A stretch of 64,000 nucleotides of DNA, taken from the NCBI GenBank assembly GCA_036186865.1, contig AP025067.1, positions 21,322,648 through 21,386,647 of the forward strand, read 5' to 3'. Below the pieces are notes generated by a model, which had not been told where the DNA came from, ran no database searches, and was given only the letters and a program-made list of their open reading frames with translations. This DNA is from Eustoma russellianum (lineage: Eukaryota > Streptophyta > Magnoliopsida > Gentianales > Gentianaceae). The position numbers and the translations under genes were made by a program. Shown here piece after piece: positions 43,278 through 54,605 of this stretch; the stretch's first letter is position 1, and each line of letters begins with the position of its first letter.

Positions 43278-44573
43278 TTATCTTTGAAGAAAGAATAAGG
43301 TGTGTACACGCTTTCTAAAATGTTTAGGATGTATTAACAATATGATAACAAAAATTTTAGAACACATACATCCTAACAGATAAAACAACATCCAAAAAGC
43401 ATATTGCAACATGTTAACACTACATGTACAAATCTTACAGACATGTGCAATATTTAGACAAGATGTATCAATTGAGATGACAACAGGCAGACATTCAACA
43501 AGATGAGATGAAATAGATATTTCAGAAATAGAATCTTCATCTATACTAAATATGTCATTCAATTCATTAACTAGTTCATCCAAGGATTTATGTTCATTTG
43601 TAGCCGAATCTATTTCAATAATGACATCATGATCAAGCTCTACATCAAGTAGACAATCTAGTTCAGCTAACATCAAATCATAAGAATCTAGTTTTTCATT
43701 GCCATTCTTAACAGAATTACTTGCATCAATGTCATCAATGAAATGTACAGGATGTAATTCAGATTGTAACCCAGAAACAAGCATCTCAGCAGAATGCAGA
43801 TCATGCACAGGGATTTCATTTATATGCATGTCACAATGTAAATCATTTTCAGACAAAGTGTTATCACAATTAACATCATCTATAAGCAAACGACTAACAC
43901 TTTGGAAATCACCAACAGATTCAAGTGAAGAGTCTTCTTCAGACAGTACACAAGGTTGAACATGCAATTCAGATAAAGGAGTTCCAGTTTCAGGCATGTT
44001 GGGGCTAATTTCATACAAACCATCATTCATAGAAATGTCAGATTGCAAGTCTTTGTTCTTTTCAGATTCTATCATTACTTGCACCATGTCTCTAAGTTGA
44101 AGCAATGCATTTCCAATATTATCCATAGTCTGACTCAAATTGCTTAACTTAACTGGATTTGGTTTGTCATTTTCAGAATCATAAGAGTTCAGTTCATGCC
44201 CATAGTTTTGATTAACTTGGCATGGGATTACGTTTGATTGAACAATCTTTGCCTTTTTATACATGTCATTAAGTGATGAGAATTTTTCATTTAACAAGCA
44301 ATCGGCAATTTCTTTATCTAGACCAGCAAAGAACCTAATCATGCTTAATTCCTCATGTTCATCAACATAAGCATAGTACAAATCATCAAGCATTTCATTG
44401 TAATATGCACTAACATCTTTATTGCACTGAGAAAGAGTTTGATATCTAGGAGTTTTACATTCCCAATATCCAACCCATAAACCATTCATACGACCAAAGG
44501 AGTTCATACGTTTTTCCAGTTCATCATAGTCTCTTCTATGGCATTCAACTCCCCAAATGGTTTTTAGAATCAT
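43278..44573 (-). CDS. C1 Gag-related protein with unrecognised acidic and hydrophobic C-terminus
   Basis: 431 open codons from ATG 44573, the same position after the leader as the C0 gag start. Residues about 14-115 align with the second half of Gag (DYDELEKRM, SQCNKDVSAYYNEMLDDL, MIRFFAGLDKEIADCLL, SLNDMYKKAKIVQ, against LSQGNRSVDEFYKELE and FLAGLNKEIA in C0). The first ~190 residues of normal Gag and the CCHC knuckle are missing. Residues 130-360 are strongly acidic and Ser/Asp-rich, with no family I know. A Cys cluster (372-384, CLNIAHVCKICTC) precedes a hydrophobic stretch (about 388-414, YAFWMLFYLL ... IFVIILLI) and a basic end, which could be a membrane segment. Possible roles are a Gag partner or RNA packaging helper; this is conjecture. 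The frame is intact although the element is not young. Confidence 0.8.
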   Translation of the reverse strand: MILKTIWGVECHRRDYDELEKRMNSFGRMNGLWVGYWECKTPRYQTLSQCNKDVSAYYNEMLDDLYYAYVDEHEELSMIRFFAGLDKEIADCLLNEKFSSLNDMYKKAKIVQSNVIPCQVNQNYGHELNSYDSENDKPNPVKLSNLSQTMDNIGNALLQLRDMVQVMIESEKNKDLQSDISMNDGLYEISPNMPETGTPLSELHVQPCVLSEEDSSLESVGDFQSVSRLLIDDVNCDNTLSENDLHCDMHINEIPVHDLHSAEMLVSGLQSELHPVHFIDDIDASNSVKNGNEKLDSYDLMLAELDCLLDVELDHDVIIEIDSATNEHKSLDELVNELNDIFSIDEDSISEISISSHLVECLPVVISIDTSCLNIAHVCKICTCSVNMLQYAFWMLFYLLGCMCSKIFVIILLIHPKHFRKRVHTLFFLQR

Positions 44574-46353
44574 GTTTAATCAAAACAATCTCAAAAGCCA
44601 ATTAAAATATTGACAAGATGCAAATGCTCTACTTTATGTTGACAATTCCTTAAAACAACAACTTGGACTATTTCTCCTAAGGATTCAAGTAAATCACAGA
44701 AGTCAAATTGTTGTTCGGGCTGAAAGAAATCTACGGGGTTGTTTTAAGACAATCCCTCAATTTACTTTACAGCATATGCAATTATCAATTGTAGTAAAGT
44801 GAAAGTAAAGACACACAAACAAAGTGCTAGCAAGGGTTTGCTTTAGAAACTTTCAAAATCTCAAAACTACAACACTTTTGGTTTGGTTTGGGCACTTTCT
44901 TTCTTTTGAGATTTGCACGGGATTTTCCCTTTATGCAACGTTTAATTTTGGGCTTTTCCTCACTTGGCTTTCTTGTGCAATTCTCTCTTGTCTTGCCTCT
45001 TACTTGTTGACAAATATTGGCTTTTCTCTCGCGTATTTCTCAATCAAGCTTAATTTTCTTTCTTTGGATGGTTTGCTTGATTGTTGTGAGTCTACTCCTC
45101 ACGGCCTACATGAGACATTGCCCACGGCCCTTAATTGCACAAGGTTTGTTGTATTTGGAATTTGAAAGTTCCTCGTACACAACACGGCTAAACACTATGT
45201 AGTGGGAATTCAATTCACAATTACAACAAGATCAAATTGTATATAGTGCAATGTAAGTTCAGAAATTGATCTAAAACAACAATGGGATAGCTCTTTAACA
45301 ATGTGGGGCTTAAACAATTCCTAACTTTCAGAATATATCTAAGTCCAACAAGTTGTTTGAAACAATTGAAATCAACAAAAAGATAAAGCTATTAGCATAC
45401 ACCAAGATTTCAAATGAGCCTTAAAAGTTGTTTTAATCCACACGGTTTTGGCACTTATCTTTTTTTCCTTTTTTGTTTTTGATGTAAATGATCTAACTAG
45501 TCTTAAGATAGCTAAATGCAACTTAGTTGTTTCTAAATGAAGTTTATAAAGGCTGATTACTAACAACTAATGAAAACATCAGTTTTGATGCAACTAAGCT
45601 AACTTGTTTTGTTTGGTTTTTAAGTGATCTATCCTACTTTGTTTTCGTTTGGTTTTTGTTTGTATGATGCAATCAGATTCTAAACTAAATGATACTAGAT
45701 GCAGCTCTTTGTGTTTTACCTAACAAACGTACATGAACTAGAGACTAGGCAGCACACTTTATTTAGCTAAACTACTTGTTTTGATCTTTGCTTTCGGTTT
45801 TCTTGTGCCAAACTAATCAACCAACTAAAACACTTAAACTATGTTGTAAACTAGTCTAACTAAGCTAAATAAGGCAGCACTAGAACGTTTTAACAGATTG
45901 CACACAAGAACTAAAAACAGAATTTTAACTACTTGATTACAAGCTAAACTACCAACTAATCTATTTTTGTCTTCAAGTTTTCTCTTTTAAGGTCACAACT
46001 AAACTAACACTTAAACTACTAGATTAGGGTCTAATGAAGATTAACTAAGCTAGATTGAACAAGTACAAGCTGGTTACACACGGTTTTAAACTTGAGCTAC
46101 ACAATCAGATTCTAACACACTTAAATCTAGTCTAAGTTATTTTTGTAGGGTGTTTTCGGTTTTGCCTCTTAACTAAGTTACCAAACTATAGTATACTATC
46201 TAATAACACTTTAAAAACATAAACTAACTATCTAAACAAACAGCAACTAAACGCACAACAAACAGCTTACTAAACGGTTTGGGCAGCATCAAACATATGC
46301 AAATTTAAACAATGTAACATGAATAGAAGACTAACCAAAGCTCTGATACCAAT
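44574..46353 (-). other. C1 leader with primer binding site
   Basis: About 1.78 kb matching the C0 leader (57579-59323) over its length: GGCTTTTGAGATTGTTTT before the start codon, the GGCCGTG words, the GTTTAGTT-rich middle, and the ACCAAAGCTCTGATACC primer region (primer site 46340-46351). No domain-bearing frame seen. Confidence 0.88.
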
Positions 46354-46507
46354 TGATGAGCCAAACGAAGGCTAGAAAACGTTGCCAAGGACTTTGTCTC
46401 CTATTCCAAACTGATTTGAACACAAGCTATGTCAAAGAACATCTCCAAGATACCCCTTGAACTTTAACCATTGTTCTTGGCTCAATTTATGCCAACACTG
46501 GAGCAAT
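46354..46507 (-). repeat. Extra 145-bp copy of the LTR end in C1, plus 9-bp spacer
   Basis: 46354-46498 repeats the last 145 bp of the LTR and appears identical to the 3' LTR (41737-41881). The spacer TGGAGCAAT (46499-46507) follows, then a second, slightly diverged LTR end begins at 46508. So between the full 5' LTR and the primer site there is a second U5 end. Confidence 0.88.
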
Positions 46508-47374
46508 TGATGAGCCAAACGAAGGCTAGAAAACGTTGCCAAGGACTTTGTCTCCTATTCCAAACTGATTTGAACACAAGCCATGTCAAAGAACATCTCA
46601 AAGATACCCCTTGATCTTTAACCGTTGTTCTTGGCTCAATTTATGCCAACACCTCTCCCTCTTTGGCACTCCAACACATCTAAAACCTCAATGAGACCCT
46701 AAGATGCTGTAAACCAAAAGATGAAGCAAATACTAACAAGTTCTAGGCTAGGAACTTGAAAGAAAACCGTAAGTGGTCTTAAACTTCAACTTGAAATGTT
46801 GATAACTCCTCAAGGGAAATTCTGGTTGAAATGTATTGATAATGGTTGTATATTGTTGTTTGTACATTCAGCTTCTTTCCTACTTATAACCAACGAAAGT
46901 TTACAAGGTACAAAGTTTAAAATACAAAGTACAAGACTAGGAATAACATGCTTGCTTTTTGAACAAGTTGGAGCAATTCTCGGTTCCAAGGAGCTGGTTG
47001 CTTCCTTCTTCTTCTTTGCTTGTCTTAAGCCATAATTTTGATTGGTTTAAACATTGAGCAGCTTGCTTTGATCTTGCCCTTGATTGGTTGTGAGTTGTGG
47101 TTTGAATTTTCAACCAATTTCCCTTAGACAACCGTTCCTTTCCTTGCTTGAATTCAGCCAAAGTTTTGATTGGTTAATGGAGTGTGCAGCTTGGTTTGAA
47201 CTTGGCTTTGATTGGTTCCAAGTTTGTTGTTGAATATTCAAACATATTTAAGCATAGACCAGCCGAAAATCCTTATGCTTTGTGATTGGATCCTTTGTTG
47301 AGCAGCTTGTTGAATTTTCTTTACTTGTTTGTGATTGGTTCAAGCATTTGCAAGGGTCCTTCTAATTGGTTCAT
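46508..47374 (-). repeat. C1 5' LTR, first part (left of A3)
   Basis: TGATGAGCC at 46508 to the A3 insertion. It includes part of the ATTGG/CCAAT array (47037-47369). TTCAT at 47370-47374 is the A3 target. The LTR continues at 55916. Differences from the 3' LTR include GCTATG/GCCATG, GAACTTTAACCATT/GATCTTTAACCGTT and GACCGG/GACCAG. Confidence 0.9.
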
Positions 47375-48864
47375 TGATGAGGATCAAGGGTCCGATGAGG
47401 ATCAAGGGACCCATCAAGAGGTCAAAGGTCCTATAACAAGAAGGAGGGCAAGGGAACTTTGTCATCAAGTTGCCACCTTCTTGTACAAGCATGTTCAAGA
47501 TGAGCCTAAGACTCCTTGGGTTCATTTCATTGAACCTTCAACTTGAGCATGTATCACATGCACGTCTACATTCTTGTTTTTGAATTTTATTTTGTGTCGT
47601 GTGATCTTAGTTTTATGTATTTGCTTTGTAGGTAAATTAGGTACAAGAGAATGTTTGAAGAGAATGTTCAAGAGAATGTTTCAAGAGAATGTTTGAAGAG
47701 AATGTTTCAAAAGAATGTTTGAAGAGAATGTTGAAGAGAATGTTTCAAGAGAATATTCGAAGAGAATGTTTGTCTATGCTAAGACAAATTCAAAAGTGTC
47801 CAAGATAGAGTCTCTTGATCAAGTTGAAATCAAAATCATCTCCATTATCCACAAGAAGGGGGCGGCCATATCTAAAGCAAATGGATAATGATCAATTGAG
47901 TTTAAATTCAAAGCTAGGCTTGAATTTAAAATTCAACCTAAATTTGAATTCAATCTCAATCAATTGGAGACTTAAAGTTCAAAAGGATTTCAGCCTAATC
48001 TACATCCACTCCAAAGAAGTCACACGCCAACATGAAGTCATTTTGAAGGATAAGGATCACACGCCAATTTTTGAAGCAAAGATGAGATGGCAATTCAAAT
48101 TTGAATCCAAGTTTAAAATTCAAGTTCAAGTTAAACTCAATCTCCAACCAGCATTTGAATTCAACATCTCAACCAATTGAAGACATCTCACACGCCTAGA
48201 AAGGCTTCCACACGCCAACTTGGAGATAAGAAAAGGATGGGATCATAATTCAAAGATTGAATTCAAGTTTGAAGTCAAATTGAATCCAATCTTCAACTAG
48301 CTTTTGAATTCAAGTTCAACAACATCTCCAACGCCAATTTCATCACCAAACATGACTAGATTCATTGAAGATAACATCTTTCAAGCATTTCAAGTTTTAG
48401 CTAGAATTATCTTAATTTAAATTTTCAAGCAAAGTTCAAATTTAAACATTTGTTAGATAGCTTTATTTGAATTATCTCTAGCCATTTTCAAGCTAAAGGG
48501 GGCGTCTACTAGGCCTATAAATAGACCCCTTTGGCTGGTTGTAAACTCACCTTTCGATGAATAACAATTCTTGATATTTCCTTCACTTTGTGTGATACTT
48601 TGTTTTCTTGGTTTTGCATTAAAAACCCAAGTTAAGATCCTTCAAAGTTGAGCATTTTGAAGGTATTGCCATTGCTAAAAGGTGCCGTCCAGGAGGGCCA
48701 TTTTGGTTTGCCTGATCAACGACCATCTTATAGTGTTGGTCTTGCTCGTTGTCCACACGTTTGATCACTAAGGAAGCAAGGGGAAGTTTACTTCTTTGTG
48801 CCTAACCCTTTGTGAAGGACGTTTGGAAGGTGGAATTGTTGGAGCCCACGAGTTGCACGCATCA
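47375..48864 (+). repeat. A3 5' LTR
   Basis: 1,490 bp, TGATGAGGATCAAGGG ... CACGCATCA. The first ~170 bp are a silent copy of the tail codons (up to 47546). The TATA box is at 48516-48523 (TATAAATA). GATGAATAACAATTCTTGATATT follows in R. Confidence 0.95.
47646..47772. repeat. LTR minisatellite (A3 5' LTR)
   Basis: GAAGAGAATGTTT/CAAGAGAATGTTT units. This LTR has one 13-bp unit more than its 3' partner. Confidence 0.85.
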
Positions 48865-50520
48865 AATTGGTATCAGAGCCCAGGTTACTCTATTCCACCA
48901 TCTATCATTTCCTTTTCGTTTGAGTCTAGTCATTTCAATTTCAGTTGAGTCCTTCTTCTACTCCTCACTCGGCACGTCTTGCATTTCATACGAAAAAACA
49001 AACAAAAACGCCCACATTACTGCAATTTGCTTTTCATCATTCAAGTGTCATTTCCTTTATTTCCTCTCATATCACAATCTGATTTTTTAGTCATTCAAAC
49101 TTGAACACATTAGGGTCCGTTGCATTTTTAGGTTACATTCAGCCTTCTTCAAAATATTACAACCATCATCCTATAAAGCTACCTCGGTTTCAAATCATCT
49201 TGTTGCTACCGAAGCTTTTAGTTGGTGATGATTGTATGCATCTTATGATTCGCATTGTGATTGATTTCATGCTATAAATCTGGTAGTCCTACGTGTGCTT
49301 GTCTTCACAACACAAACCAAACCTAAAACCAGCCCCACACCCCACGGCCCAACCACCCACACCCCAACCCAACCCTAAAACTCACCAACCTGATCCCAAG
49401 TAACCCTATTTACACCCCAAACAAAAAGCCCCAAAACAATTTACCCAAAAACAATCAGATTCTAAAGATCCCAATTCATTCAAATAAACCCTAACCCTAG
49501 AATTTGAATTTTGCTCAAATTCAGTCCTAGACCAACCAATATCCAAATTGACCACATCAATCATCAATTACCAACCCAAATAGTCAAATTACAACACCCA
49601 TTCCATTCCTACAACTACATTCCGCAAAACCCCAAAACGTTCAAAACCACCCTAAATCAAAAACCCTAACCCTAACCCCTATTCGGCCTTACCCAATTTC
49701 CATCACCTTCCAAGGTCAATTTTGTTGCAAGTCCAAGATACAAATTGTATTTTAAATACATTGCACTATTCTGTCCAAAAACGCAAGTGCTAAGTGCAAA
49801 ACAAGTGAAATCCCAATTCTGCCCTTAGTCAAAAAAAAAAGAGGAGAATCTGAACCTTGCTCAATTGAAATAGCAAGGAAGAAAAAAAAACAAAAGAACA
49901 AGAGCAAAGAAAAAGGGCAAAAACGTTTGTGCATTGCGTGGAAAATTTTTTTTTTGGTACGACTTGCAAACCTTGGATACCATAATATCCACATTGCCGT
50001 CCCTATACCCAATTCTCCAACTCTTGATCTTCTTGAACCAATCACACATTTGGTTGCTCGATTGTTGCATGACTTGAACCATTTTGTGGATAGTAAGTGC
50101 ATAGAATCAAAATTAACTAAAGATTGCCCACGGCAACCCTTAGTTCATCTTTGGTTCAGCCTTATACATCAACTTTGGTTGCTTATTTTCTTTGAATCTT
50201 AGTAGAAAGTTCAAGTTTGAATTCATTTCAATTGATTCTACTTTGATACTAATTGGTGCAACTTGAAAGCAAAAGAGAAGAAACAAGCGGAAAACATTGT
50301 GGTTTGAAGAAGCCTTGGCAATACACTTCTTTATTGATCACTTTGAGACTTCTTAACTTCAGGTTATCCAAGAACCAAAGTGGTAAGAGAGTGGAAAGAA
50401 TCGAAATCGGAGTGTCCATAGCTTATTTTTTTTACTAATCCCTTAACGTTTGTTTATCTTTGTGTTAGTTTGCTTCTTTCTCTTTTTTTTCCTTTGTTTT
50501 CGTTCAATTCCTTAGGTACA
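48865..50520 (+). other. A3 leader with primer binding site
   Basis: The primer site TGGTATCAGAGC is at 48868-48879, three bases after the LTR. About 1.65 kb follow without recognisable coding domains, with AACCCTAACCCTAACCCC near 49663-49680 and an A tract near 49830-49840. Confidence 0.88.
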
Positions 50521-51582
50521 ATGGCCAGCAGCAATTCCGCATCTAGCAAGTCTAAAGGAGCCGAAACTGTTGACAATACTCAACAACAAATGCTGGAAAT
50601 GCTTAAGAAACTCATGCACGACAATGAGATAATTAAGCATCGCTTGGAAGACGTGGAGCGAAGCTACAAAACAAGTGATGGCCAAGGAACAAGCAGGGCC
50701 GTTCCACCACCACAACCAAGGCGCCATCCTCCAGAAGAAGTTGAGGACGATAACATTCGACCCCCACACACCGAAGCGAGACGGTTTGCCCCTCCTACAC
50801 AAGCAAGAAGGTACGCTCCAAGAAGGTACAATGATGATTACATTCCCTTTGAGCATGATGATTATGACTTTGATGACCACCATCCCCGTGGTTACCAAAG
50901 ACGCCAAAATCCCCTTTTCCCGCAAGATGACGATTTTCTCAAAACCAAAATAAGTATTCCCACGTTTTATGGTAAAAGTAATGCGGAGGAATATTTAGAA
51001 TGGGAAACGAAAGTGGATTTGATCTTTTCTTGTACCAATTATAGTGAATTGCAAAAAGTGAGGTATGCTTCCATTGAATTTTCTGGTTATGCACTTAATT
51101 GGTGGACGAATTTGTGTCGAAATAGAACTAAGACGAGACAACCCCCAATCGCCACTTGGGAAGAAATGAAGTTTGAAATGCGTCAACGTTTTATTCCAAA
51201 CAATTATGAGAGTTCTATTTTCACGAGTTTGCATAACTTACGACAAGGTTCCAAAAGTGTAGATGAGTATTATAAAGAGTTAGAAATTTTGTTGGAGAGG
51301 TCTAACTTGCAGGAACCTGAAGAAGCCACCAAGGCTCGATTCTTACATGGTTTAAACAGGGAAATTGCGCAAAGGGTTGACCTTCAACCTTACCTCGACC
51401 TCACAACCATGGTCCATATGGCTGAAAAGATTGAAGCACAATTAAAGGTACGTAACTCCTCTAATTTCAATTCCAATTATCGTACTAATCAATCTTCGTC
51501 AAGATTTCACAGCAAGCCTTCAGGAACAGGAAGTTCACGGCCTACAGGAGGCCAAACGCGTGACCAAGGCTCACAAGTCTAG
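50521..51582 (+). pseudogene. A3 Gag, truncated before the zinc knuckle
   Basis: About 353 codons from ATG 50521 (MASSNSASSKSKG): helix, RR/PP linker, Gag core (FYGKSNAEEYLEWETKVD), QGSKSVDEYYKELE, LHGLNREIA, MVHMAEKIEAQLKV. It stops two codons after GGQTRDQGS, where a deletion of about 0.8 kb joins Gag to the protease-RT linker. The RNA-binding knuckle and the whole protease are gone. Confidence 0.93.
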
Positions 51583-52981
51583 AGCCGATCCTAAGGAAAA
51601 AAAAGTCGAGAGAAAATTCGTGGAGTGTATGAAAAGTGAGAACAAAAAAAATGAGAGCAAGGGAAAAGAGGTAGTGCCCCTAAGTGTCAACGAGTCCAAA
51701 AAGAAGTGTGGGTATTTCGCAAAGAAAAGAGAGGTTACACGTGCACTTTATAACAACCAAACTGTCTTCATCATCATCCCAAAGTCGTGTCAACTTGCCC
51801 TTGAAGAACTCCCACCAAACTTACCTACCTCAATTGCGTCCCTTATCCAAGAATATGAAGTTCTATTTCCTTCTGAACCACCATCCGGATTACCACCCAT
51901 TAGAGGGACAGAACACCAAATCGACTTTGTCCCAGGAGCCGTGTTACCCAATCGCCCAGCCTATCGAGCAAACCCAGAAGAAACCAAAGAAATCCAAAGG
52001 CAAGTAGAAGAGCTCCTAGCTAGTGGACAAATCCGAGAGAGTCTGAGCCCATCTGCCGTTCCCGTCATTTTAGTACCCAAAAAGGATGGAACGTGGAGAA
52101 TGTGTACCGATTGCCGAGCCATAAACAAGATTACCGTCAAGTATAGGTACCCCATACCTAGGCTAGACGATATGTTAGACATGTTGCACGGATCCAAATT
52201 CTTCACCAAAATCGACCTTAAGCAAGGGTACTTCCAGGTACGTATTCGAGAAGGGGACGAATGGAAGACTGCATTCAAAACCAAGTTTGGGCTCTATGAC
52301 TGGTTAGTGATGCCCTTCGGGCTCACCAACGCCCCTAGTACCTTTATGAGGCTAATGAATGAAGTCTTACGTGCGTTCATAGGGCGCTTTGTCGTTGTCT
52401 ATTTCGATGATATCCTAATCTATTCCCGCACCATAGAAGATCATCTTGACCACATTAGAGCCGTTTTTGAAAAGCTTAAGCAAGAACAACTTTACGCCAA
52501 CTTTAAGAAGTGCTCCTTTTGTTTAGAACGCGTGGTTTTCCTAGGCTTTGTCATTTCGGCTGAGGGAGTAGAGATGGATGAGGAAAAGGTTAGGTCAATT
52601 GTGGAGTGGCCTATACCTAAGAATGTAGGGGAAGTTCGCAGTTTTCATGGATTAGCAAGCTTTTATAGACGCTTTGTCAAAGATTTTTCCTCCATAGCTG
52701 CGCCCCTAAACGAAATTGTGAAAAAAGATGTGCCTTTTAGGTGGGAAGAGCCACAACAACAGGCATTTGATGAACTCAAACGTAGGCTGACCACTGCACC
52801 CATACTTAGACTACCAAATTTTGACGAGACCTTTGAGATCGAGTGTGATGCAAGTGGAGTGGGTATAGGCGCAGTTTTGACCCAAAGTAAGAAACCCATA
52901 GCCTACTTTAGTGAAAAGTTGAAAGGAGCTTTATGCCCTTGTGAGATCCCTACAAACTTGGCAACACTACCTTCAACCTAA
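51560..52981 (+). pseudogene. A3 RT and start of RNase H
   Basis: After the deletion junction (CTCAC filler between the two matches, near 51569-51575) the frame gives KSRADPKEK, the linker, RT (VPKKDGTWRMCTDCRAIN, KIDLKQGYFQV, YFDDILIYS) and RNase H to EKLKGA. A 32-bp deletion then shifts the frame, giving a short false end. RT looks complete. This frame is not continuous with the Gag frame. Confidence 0.93.
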
Positions 52982-54605
52982 AGTGTTTGTGATCCACACT
53001 GACCACGAAAGCCTTAAGTATCTTAAAGGGCAGGGAAAGTTGAACAAAAGACATGCCAAATGGGTAGAGTTCATAGAACAATTCCCTTACGTGATTAAGT
53101 ACAAACAAGGAAAGGATAATATAGTTGCCGATGCCCTCTCTAGGAGATACACGTTAGTGACTACATTATCTTCACGTTTCTTAGGATTTGAATCACTTAA
53201 GGACTTGTACCCCAATGACCATGACTTTGGCATCATTTTCGAGGCATGTAAAGAAGCACCATTTGGGAAATTTTACATACATGAGGGTTATCTTTTCAAA
53301 GAACAAAAATTGTGCGTTCCCCAATCATCCCTACGAGAAGCATTGACCAGAGAAGCCCATGGGGGAGGGTTAATGGGTCATTTCGGAGTGTTCAAAACCC
53401 TTGAGACTCTTAAAGAACATTTCTATTGGCCCCACATGAGAGTAGACGTCGAGAGGTTGTGTGGTAATTGCATCACTTGCAAACAAGCCAAATCCAAGTC
53501 CCAACCACATGGCCTTTACACGCCTTTACCCGTCCCTGATTCCCCTTGGATTGACATTTCTATGGACTTTGTTTTAGGCCTTCCTAGGTCTCGAGGAGGA
53601 CGCGATAGCATTTATGTTGTGGTCGATCGATTTTCAAAAATGGCACATTTCATAGCATGTAGAAAAGTTGATGATGCCACACATGTTGCTGATTTGTTCT
53701 TCAAAGAAATTGTTAGATTGCATGGCATGCCACGTACAATTGTAAGTGATAGAGATACGAAATTCTTGAGTCATTTTTGGCGTGTTTTGTGGGCTAAACT
53801 TGGTACACAATTGCTGTTTTCCACCACCGCACACCCACAAACTGATGGACAAACTGAAGTCGTTAATCGTACTCTTTCTCAACTATTGCGTGCCATTTTG
53901 CAAAAACACATTAAACACTGGGAAGATTGTTTACCATATATCGAATTTGCATATAATAGGAGTGTCCATCACGGTACTTTGCATAGTCCATTTGAAATCG
54001 TGTATGGCTTTAATCCCTTGTCTCCCATTGATTTGATTCCTATTCCCGTGCATGAACGTTCTAGTCTTGATGGTAAACAAAAAGCGGACAACATAAAGAA
54101 ACTGCATGAACAAGTTAAAACACAACTAGAAAAGAAAAACAAAGCTTATGAAAGACGAGCTAACAAACATCGGAAAAGAGTTGTGTTCAAACCTGGAGAT
54201 TTAGTGTGGTTACATTTGCGGAAAGAAAGATTTCCCAATGAAAGAAAGTCAAAATTGATGCCTCGAGGAGATGGACCCTTTAAAGTATTGAAACGCATAG
54301 GTGACAATGCATACATTCTCGATCTTCCCGACAGGTATGGTTCAGTTTCACCTACTTTTAATGTTGCTGATCTCACCCCTTTCAACGATGACCTTTTTGA
54401 TTCGAGGACGAATCCTTTTGAGGAGGGGGGGATTGATGAGGATCAAGGGTCCGATGAGGATCAAGGGACCCATCAAGAGGTCAAAGGTCCTATAACAAGA
54501 AGGAGGGCAAGGGAACTTTGTCATCAAGTTGCCACCTTCTTGTACAATCATGTTCAAGATGAGCCTAAGACTCCTTGGGTTCATTTCATTGAACCTTCAA
54601 CTTGA
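52941..54605 (+). pseudogene. A3 RNase H C-terminus, integrase and LTR-encoded tail
   Basis: 554 open codons (no ATG; entered at GTG AGA TCC). RNase H end (HTDHESLKYL, NIVADALSRR), zinc finger (AHGGGLMGHFG, CGNCITC), catalytic Asp209, Asp270 and Glu306 (35 residues between the last two), FKPGDLVWLHLRKERFP, DGPFKVLKRI, DSRTNPFEEGG over the polypurine tract (54418-54431). Residues from about 499 are encoded in the LTR (DEDQGS, DEDQGT, GPITRRRARELC, HVQDEPKTPWVHFIEPST). It is the best full integrase-plus-tail frame of family A here. Confidence 0.95.

Noticed and set aside
43290..43420. Hydrophobic C-terminus of the C1 protein considered as an envelope protein
   Set aside because: A single hydrophobic stretch, no signal peptide, no surface-domain features and clear Gag similarity upstream; not enough to call env.
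46340..46351. Possible tRNA fragments at the TGGTATCAGAGC sites
   Set aside because: They match only the last 12 bases complementary to initiator-Met tRNA and sit beside LTR ends: primer sites, not tRNA genes.
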